IMG/VR virus record: IMGVR_UViG_3300042891_000711
Span: 1 to 64,000 of that record
Direction: 5' to 3' (one strand)
DNA length: 64,000 nt
Source of the DNA: a virus
The stretch's first letter is position 1. The number at the start of each line of letters is the position of its first letter. The notes below the pieces were generated by a model, which made no database searches, was not told where the DNA came from, and worked only from the letters and a program-made list of their open reading frames with translations. The translations under genes and the position numbers were made by a program. Below are positions 59,728-64,000 of the stretch, piece by piece.

Positions 59728-59951
59728 TGGGTTCTGGATACATTAATTATTGGGGTAGTATGTGGGACAGCAGTTGGGAATGGCAGTTAACATTTGCTTG
59801 GTTCCCGTGTAGTTTAGACAGCGGTCGTTGGATTTGGTTTAAAAAATATTATCACGGGGTCAGAGTAATACATGGTCCAGGTACCCCAGTTATCTTACAT
59901 CAGTATATGACACCAGAAGAGTTTACTTGGCATCAATTAATACAGTCTTAA
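59727..59951 (+). CDS. Hypothetical aromatic-rich protein, 74 aa
   Basis: Rich in Trp, Tyr and His (NYWGSMWDSSWEWQLTFAWF). Start 59727 overlaps the preceding stop. Its last 29 bases overlap the converging minus-strand glycosyltransferase-like gene. No recognised family. Confidence 0.65.
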   Translation: MGSGYINYWGSMWDSSWEWQLTFAWFPCSLDSGRWIWFKKYYHGVRVIHGPGTPVILHQYMTPEEFTWHQLIQS

Positions 59952-60936
59952 GTTTATTGTGAAATTGTTGTTGCCAGTCAGTTTCGAACATAATCCGTTT
60001 ATTGTGCTCGACTATTTCACATATTTGTTCTAACACATCTGCCTGCGGTACAGTAGTTAAATATTCCATTTGTTTAAATGCTTGTTCAAATCTAGTAGTT
60101 GAATCTTCAATAGTATCATAAGTTTCATCAATAATACCATCAAATGTTTTAAATCCTAAACTGCGAAGATTACGCAGATAGTGTTGCCCGCTAAACACAA
60201 TAAACAATCTTTCTGCTAGTATAGGTTTAACAATCTTCTCAGTATAAAAACTATAATCATTGTCGAAGTTTGTTTCTGCCACAATGCTGTAGGCAGTTTG
60301 ATTATATATGCTGATAGGTACAATAGTACTAATGCTCATTTCGCTATTGTGATATTTAACTTTACCTATACTATGGGTAATCGAGTCAAGTGGAATCATA
60401 TCACTTTCCCAAATAAAATTATCATTGTTAGATAATTCTAAATGCGCAAATTTATAATAGGTCATCACGGATAATTTATCTATGCCTGATGTAATTGCTT
60501 TATTATGTATAAAATCTCTATGCAGTCTTCTGCAGCCTAATAATATATCAAATACTTTTTCTTTAGGCTTGAACGGAGTTAGTTGTGCTAGTGCATCGTG
60601 TTGTTGATAAAACAATCGAGTATTAGTAAACCAATCCATCCAAAGATCCGATTTAACACCACAGACAAATCCACAGGTGAAATATTTTATTTTATCAAAC
60701 TGATAACGCCGCATAAAATCAACAGTAGTTCGATGTAACTCCGATACTAATATAACAACGCAATCACAGTGGATTAATGCTTGACCTACATCAAGTTCAA
60801 AATCAGTATTATATGGAAATGGTACGTGGAATACTGCCTGTGTAGCAAGGGCAATATTGTCAGTTGGTGTGATGTTAAGACAATTTAAATGGTATCGGCA
60901 AACGTCTGAGTTTGTATAAACGCTTGCCGATATCAT
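59923..60936 (-). CDS. Glycosyltransferase-like protein (TEK-motif family), paralogue
   Basis: A 337-aa protein that shares with 31175-32296 the segment SIVAETNFDNDYSFYTEKIV followed by KPILAERLF and LRSLGFKTFDGIIDETYD. The Glu-Lys pair in TEK and the Gly-Phe turn resemble the nucleotide-sugar binding site of GT10-like enzymes. Two copies in one phage suggest glycan or DNA-base modification. The downstream end converges with 59951. Confidence 0.6.
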   Translation of the reverse strand: MISASVYTNSDVCRYHLNCLNITPTDNIALATQAVFHVPFPYNTDFELDVGQALIHCDCVVILVSELHRTTVDFMRRYQFDKIKYFTCGFVCGVKSDLWMDWFTNTRLFYQQHDALAQLTPFKPKEKVFDILLGCRRLHRDFIHNKAITSGIDKLSVMTYYKFAHLELSNNDNFIWESDMIPLDSITHSIGKVKYHNSEMSISTIVPISIYNQTAYSIVAETNFDNDYSFYTEKIVKPILAERLFIVFSGQHYLRNLRSLGFKTFDGIIDETYDTIEDSTTRFEQAFKQMEYLTTVPQADVLEQICEIVEHNKRIMFETDWQQQFHNKLKTVLIDAK

Positions 60937-60939
60937 GTA

Positions 60940-61209
60940 TTACTTAGCGGCTACTGGCGTTTTTGCCTTAGCTGCAGGTTTCTTTTTACCGTAATATGGT
61001 TTACGTTTCTTAGCTGGTGCAGCAGTTGTTTTAGCTGGCAATGGTGCTAATTTAACTTCAGCCACTGTGCCTGCACGTTGTCTTGTTGGTTTCGCTGGCG
61101 GAATATATATAGCAGTTGCTACTTCAGCCTTAGCTGGCGGTGTTAAAATTTCTTTAACAGTTTCTTGTGGTGCGCCAAAACCAAAAAGTTGTTTGATAAA
61201 ATTAATCAT
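60940..61209 (-). CDS. Lys/Ala/Pro-rich basic protein
   Basis: An 89-aa protein. The first 20 residues (MINFIKQLFGFGAPQETVKE) look amphipathic; the rest is Ala/Pro/Lys/Thr-rich with a KKRKPYYGKKKPAAKAK tail, similar to histone H1 or TonB-like linkers. It may bind DNA or membranes. AAGGAG precedes the ATG and AATAAATA lies upstream, suggesting late expression. It stands 3 bases before the glycosyltransferase-like gene. Confidence 0.65.
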   Translation of the reverse strand: MINFIKQLFGFGAPQETVKEILTPPAKAEVATAIYIPPAKPTRQRAGTVAEVKLAPLPAKTTAAPAKKRKPYYGKKKPAAKAKTPVAAK

Positions 61210-61227
61210 GTAGTTCTCCTTGTACAG

Positions 61228-61235
61228 TATTTATT
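61228..61235 (-). promoter_or_regulatory. Late-promoter-like motif AATAAATA (minus)
   Basis: One mismatch from TATAAATA, 18 bases before the basic-protein gene; near the divergent early promoter at 61268. Confidence 0.35.
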
Positions 61236-61267
61236 CATTATATACGCATAGATAAAATTTATTTCGG

Positions 61268-61296
61268 TTGACATTTTGGTTAAATGACTGTATAAT
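61268..61296 (+). promoter_or_regulatory. Early-type phage promoter, copy 5
   Basis: TTGACA (61268), 17-bp spacer, TATAAT (61291). Spacer and downstream TATAATGTTACACATAC match the copy at 28268. Confidence 0.85.
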
Positions 61297-61328
61297 GTTA
61301 CACATACAATAACAAAACGGAGTACAAT

Positions 61329-61607
61329 ATGACTACAATTAAAACACAAGCTGATTTAGATTGGGAAATACAAGCATACGGTATGTCAGAAGCTTCGGTT
61401 AAGCATCTTGTAGAAACACAGGCTTTTCCAGGTACAGAGTTGATGTTTGCCGCTGGTATGTTAAGTGATGCACAACAAATTATGGATCCAGAGTGCAATG
61501 ATGAAGGTTGGGTAAGTCCAGAAACTGCCAACCGTGCTCGTCAATATATTAATGTTGCCAAGTATATTATGTTTAACTTGATGCGTGAAGAAAGAGAGGC
61601 TGCTTAA
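61329..61607 (+). CDS. Hypothetical protein, 92 aa
   Basis: Helical protein (WEIQAYGMSEASVKHLVETQ; ETANRARQYINVAKYIMFN). First gene in an early unit of overlapping small genes. ACGGAG precedes the ATG. Unknown function. Confidence 0.72.
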   Translation: MTTIKTQADLDWEIQAYGMSEASVKHLVETQAFPGTELMFAAGMLSDAQQIMDPECNDEGWVSPETANRARQYINVAKYIMFNLMREEREAA

Positions 61608-61804
61608 TGATAGATGGTCTTGAGCATGTGGGTGATGATCATAAGTGTAGTGTTTGCAGTTGTGAATTTACCGAAGATGAAGGCGGCATATTAGGATTCT
61701 TTGGTATGTTGCCTGTAGCATTTTGTCCGTTTTGTTTTAGTTCGATGTGTGATATGGTTAGTCAATTGTCAATTGATGAAGATCTTGAAGAGGAAGGTGA
61801 ATAA
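61607..61804 (+). CDS. Small zinc-ribbon protein, 65 aa
   Basis: Cys pairs CSVCSCEF and CPFCFSSMC, about 25 residues apart, form a probable zinc ribbon; the C-terminus is acidic. Such phage proteins can bind nucleic acids or RNA polymerase. Starts by TAATG overlap. Confidence 0.72.
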   Translation: MIDGLEHVGDDHKCSVCSCEFTEDEGGILGFFGMLPVAFCPFCFSSMCDMVSQLSIDEDLEEEGE

Positions 61805-62232
61805 TGGGCTTAGACATGTATGCGTATGCCGCCGCTAGAGACGGACAACAAAAAGAATTTTGGGCCGGCGGTGAGTACGATCCAGATACTGGTGATTATA
61901 TCAATCCCAAGGTAGCCAAACCAATTGAAATTGCCTATTGGCGCAAACACCCTAACTTGCATGGTTGGATGGAAGAACTTTGGCGCAGTAAAGGTTCACC
62001 TGCAGATGACGATGATGACACAATGTTCAACGGTATCGAACTTGAACTAACATGGGAAGATATTGACATGTTAGAGGAAGATATCAATCAAGGTGCACTA
62101 CCTGGTACAAGTGGTTTCTTCTTTGGTGATCCGGCAGACGATTATTATCGTGAAGATGACTTAAAGTTCATTAAAGAAGCACGTAGTCAATTGTTCTTAG
62201 GCTTACGTGTATTTTATAATTCAAGTTGGTAA
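61804..62232 (+). CDS. MGLDMY-type phage protein, 142 aa
   Basis: Starts MGLDMYAYAAARDGQQ, the hallmark of a widespread phage family of unknown function. Acidic central stretch (PADDDDDTMFNG) and GLRVFYNSSW end. Overlaps the previous stop by the TAATG arrangement. Confidence 0.78.
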   Translation: MGLDMYAYAAARDGQQKEFWAGGEYDPDTGDYINPKVAKPIEIAYWRKHPNLHGWMEELWRSKGSPADDDDDTMFNGIELELTWEDIDMLEEDINQGALPGTSGFFFGDPADDYYREDDLKFIKEARSQLFLGLRVFYNSSW

Positions 62233-62242
62233 GGAGAATAGT

Positions 62243-62425
62243 ATGGATAAGGCAATTAAAGTAATTAAAGGTATTGGTGAAGTTGGTATTGATACTGAAG
62301 CAAGTCCGGGCAATGGTCCTTACTATGTTAAGCACTATCGTACAGGCTATGATGTCTGTGGTTTTGACAGTGTAGAAGAAGCACTAATGGAGTTAGAATT
62401 TGTCGAAGATGGGACATTGGCTTGA
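62243..62425 (+). CDS. Hypothetical protein, 60 aa
   Basis: Small soluble protein with a GPYYVKHYRTGYDVCGFDSV segment. AAGGAGAATAGT precedes ATG 62243. The stop overlaps the TTG start of the next gene. Confidence 0.68.
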   Translation: MDKAIKVIKGIGEVGIDTEASPGNGPYYVKHYRTGYDVCGFDSVEEALMELEFVEDGTLA

Positions 62426-62649
62426 TTAACCACACGCTACAATGGTTAGGCACAAGCTGTTTGATTGCTATGTATGTGATCATGAGTTTTTATCCTGAGC
62501 TATATCCTGTGAACATTATCCTTGGAGTCACCGGCGGCGTGTTTTATTTTGCCTGGAGTTTCCGTGTAGCTAACAAGCCGCAGATGTTGGTTAATGCCGC
62601 AGGTATATTAGTATGTTCAGCCGGATTAGTTAAATTATACTTTACCTAA
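62422..62649 (+). CDS. Small multi-spanning membrane protein, 75 aa
   Basis: About three hydrophobic helices (SCLIAMYVIMSFYPELYP; ILGVTGGVFYFAWSF; LVNAAGILVCSAGLVKL). TTG start overlapping the previous TGA. It has the size of a holin but lies in an early-type unit. Function unknown. Confidence 0.68.
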   Translation: MINHTLQWLGTSCLIAMYVIMSFYPELYPVNIILGVTGGVFYFAWSFRVANKPQMLVNAAGILVCSAGLVKLYFT

Positions 62650-62689
62650 CATTCGACTTAAATAAGTATATAATAAGGAAACAGCCACA

Positions 62690-62905
62690 TTGGCAAAAGA
62701 AGAAGTCTTAAAATTCAGTGGAGTAGTCGAAGAAGTACTAGGCAATTCCATGTTCAGAGTTAAATTAGAAAACAATCACACTGTAATAGCGTATATTGGC
62801 GGTAAACTGCGTAAGTTTACTATTAAAATTATTCTTGGTGATAAGGTTGATGTTGAAATGTCACCTTATGACTTATCTAAAGCACGAATCGTATATAGGA
62901 AATAA
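62690..62905 (+). CDS. infA: Translation initiation factor IF-1
   Basis: A 71-aa protein of the IF-1 OB fold: [40 protein letters not shown] and [17 protein letters not shown] match bacterial IF-1 (72 aa) at nearly every conserved site, including the Arg/Lys surface that binds the 30S A site. Start is TTG with AAGGAAAC upstream. A TATAAT at 62669 may be its -10. Phage IF-1 is very unusual; with bS21 and tmRNA it points to control of translation initiation. Confidence 0.93.
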   Translation: MAKEEVLKFSGVVEEVLGNSMFRVKLENNHTVIAYIGGKLRKFTIKIILGDKVDVEMSPYDLSKARIVYRK

Positions 62906-62906
62906 C

Positions 62907-63230
62907 ATGATTACATTACAACCAACTGCTATTGCAAAACTTAAAGAATTATTTGCTGAAGAAGATAATCCAAATATAAAACTACGTGTTTTTGTACAAG
63001 GTGGTGGATGCTCGGGTTTTCAATATGGATTTACCTTTGACGAAGAAGTTAACGAAGACGACTTTGATCTAGAGTTTGATGGTGTACGTTTACTAGTAGA
63101 CAGCATGAGTTCAAGTTACTTACAAGGTGCAGAAATTGAATATGTTGAAAGCATAAATGGCAGTTCTTTTAGTATTAAAAATCCACAGGCAACAACTACT
63201 TGTGGATGTGGTAGTAGTTTTTCAGTTTAA
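62907..63230 (+). CDS. erpA: A-type iron-sulfur carrier (ErpA/IscA family)
   Basis: A 107-aa protein. [20 protein letters not shown] contains the first Cys and [11 protein letters not shown] the last two; the ALVDS-type centre ([19 protein letters not shown]) matches ErpA. It delivers Fe-S clusters to apo-enzymes. The four radical SAM proteins in this window need such clusters, which gives a possible reason for it. ATG 62907 lies one base after the infA stop. Confidence 0.92.
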   Translation: MITLQPTAIAKLKELFAEEDNPNIKLRVFVQGGGCSGFQYGFTFDEEVNEDDFDLEFDGVRLLVDSMSSSYLQGAEIEYVESINGSSFSIKNPQATTTCGCGSSFSV

Positions 63231-63248
63231 CTAATTTTACCCAACAAG

Positions 63249-63269
63249 CCCGCCGAGTGCGGGTTTTTT
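63249..63269 (+). terminator. Rho-independent terminator
   Basis: CCCGC / GCGGG stem with CGAGT loop and TTTTTT, after the Fe-S carrier gene. Confidence 0.8.
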
Positions 63270-63303
63270 ATTGACTAGACAAATTAAACAATAATAGTTT
63301 TAA

Positions 63304-63311
63304 CATAAATA
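63304..63311 (+). promoter_or_regulatory. Late-promoter-like motif CATAAATA
   Basis: One mismatch from TATAAATA, 27 bases before a structural gene and right after a terminator. Confidence 0.45.
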
Positions 63312-63338
63312 CTTAAACAAGTATATTAGAGTGAAACT

Positions 63339-64000
63339 ATGACCATAACTACAGCACAATTTATTGCAATTAATACCGGACTTGTAGCAAATGACGGAAC
63401 CGGAGATGATTTACGCACAGCGTTTACTAAAGTAAATGATGCGTTTGCTAATATTGCAGATATTGGTTTCAATGCAGCAAATATCAGTGCCAGTGGTGCT
63501 ATCGAAGTAACCGGAAATGTAACTGCTGGAAATGTTAGTGCTACAAATTTATACGGTCTTATTCAGACCCCAACACAATCACAAATTACATCACTTGGCA
63601 CATTAACTGGTGCAAATATTAGTGGCGTCACACGTATTACAAATACTACTCAATCATTACAATTTAACAGCGGTGCATTAGTAATTGATGGTGGTGTTGG
63701 TATTGCTAAAGACGTATATATTCAAGGCAATTTGTATGTTGCTAATGCACTTGCAACTAGTGTAACAACCTTAGTATCGACTAGCCCGTTGGTATTTTTT
63801 GATACTGTTCCATCATATCCGTATAACTTTGACATTGGCTTCTTTGGAAGATTTACCGGTGGCGTTGGGAATTTAAGTCAGTTAACTGGCTTTGTGCGCA
63901 ATGATGCTGACGGTAAATGGAATTTATTTAGTAATGTAGCAAATGCTACAGTTACCACACAAATGTCATTGACCAATGCCAAATATGATACGTTAGTACT
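63339..64000 (+). CDS. Tail fibre/structural protein, 3' end beyond window
   Basis: First 220 residues of a fibre-type protein. ITTAQFIAINTGLVANDGTG then DDLRTAFTKVNDAFANIA is a well-known opening of marine myophage structural proteins; Asn/Thr/Gly-rich beta-helix repeats follow (GNVTAGNVSATNLYGLI, SLQFNSGALVIDGGVGIA). The frame is open at the window end, so the C-terminus cannot be judged. Confidence 0.8.
   Translation, partial: MTITTAQFIAINTGLVANDGTGDDLRTAFTKVNDAFANIADIGFNAANISASGAIEVTGNVTAGNVSATNLYGLIQTPTQSQITSLGTLTGANISGVTRITNTTQSLQFNSGALVIDGGVGIAKDVYIQGNLYVANALATSVTTLVSTSPLVFFDTVPSYPYNFDIGFFGRFTGGVGNLSQLTGFVRNDADGKWNLFSNVANATVTTQMSLTNAKYDTLV

Overview
The window reads as part of the genome of a lytic, T4-like myovirus. 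The evidence is a dense set of mostly plus-strand, short and overlapping genes; T4-type genes (DexA-like exonuclease, ATP-dependent DNA ligase, long repeat-built tail fibres, collagen-like and PA14 structural proteins); T4-style late promoter motifs (TATAAATA) before structural genes; and a second, repeated sigma70-type promoter (TTGACT, 17 bp, TATAAT) before runs of small genes. No ribosomal RNA, tRNA or bacterial housekeeping operon is present, and the AT-rich base composition looks uniform. A 23-codon pqqA gene, PQQ being the cofactor of bacterial methanol dehydrogenases, suggests a methylotrophic proteobacterial host, perhaps an aquatic Methylophilales. That host call is an inference.

Layout. 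1-4.5 kb: late structural genes. 4.5-8.9 kb: ribosomal protein bS21, then DnaK, an IbpA-type small heat-shock protein, ClpS, an SGNH-like protein and a cytidylyltransferase. 8.9-10.5 kb: HNH homing endonuclease and DexA-like exonuclease. 10.5-17.1 kb: a curli-type secretion locus (csgF, csgG, a curlin-repeat protein, a FecR-domain protein, a PA14-curlin fusion and an outer-membrane barrel protein). 17.1-19.5 kb: a Pho-box promoter followed by a metallophosphoesterase and a phosphate-selective porin. 19.6-25.8 kb: sugar-nucleotide dehydrogenase, pqqA, peroxiredoxin, cytochrome c, a CHASE2 adenylate cyclase, a radical SAM protein and a D-Ala-D-Ala carboxypeptidase. 25.8-27.9 kb: a minus-strand late operon with a class 3 lipase and small membrane proteins, probably part of lysis or envelope disruption. 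27.9-42.9 kb: early-type small genes, UV-damage endonuclease, three radical SAM genes in the window's middle and right parts (one here at 29.9 kb, one at 39.4 kb, one later at 53.0 kb), surface-sugar type enzymes, a glycine amidinotransferase-like enzyme, ClpP and a DksA-like zinc finger. 42.95-43.3 kb: a circularly permuted, two-piece tmRNA. 43.4-47.0 kb: a ParB/DGQHR-HNH pair and GroES-GroEL. 47-50.4 kb: two tail-fibre genes. 50.4-64 kb: GIY-YIG-like protein, DNA ligase, SleB-type endolysin, many small phage proteins, translation initiation factor IF-1, an A-type Fe-S carrier and the start of another fibre gene.

How it fits together. Chaperones (DnaK, Hsp20, GroES/EL), proteolysis (ClpP, ClpS) and translation (bS21, IF-1, tmRNA) would support a large burst of structural proteins. 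Host-metabolism genes (pqqA, cytochrome c, peroxiredoxin, Pho-box-controlled porin and phosphatase, adenylate cyclase) point to energy, redox, phosphate and signalling control during infection. Curli-type secretion plus lipase, holin-like proteins, SleB hydrolase and DD-carboxypeptidase act at the envelope. The points I find most unusual are the phage curli locus with a PA14-curlin fusion, pqqA, the Pho-box operon, the CHASE2 cyclase with a changed catalytic residue, IF-1, and the two-piece tmRNA with an apparently very long tag.
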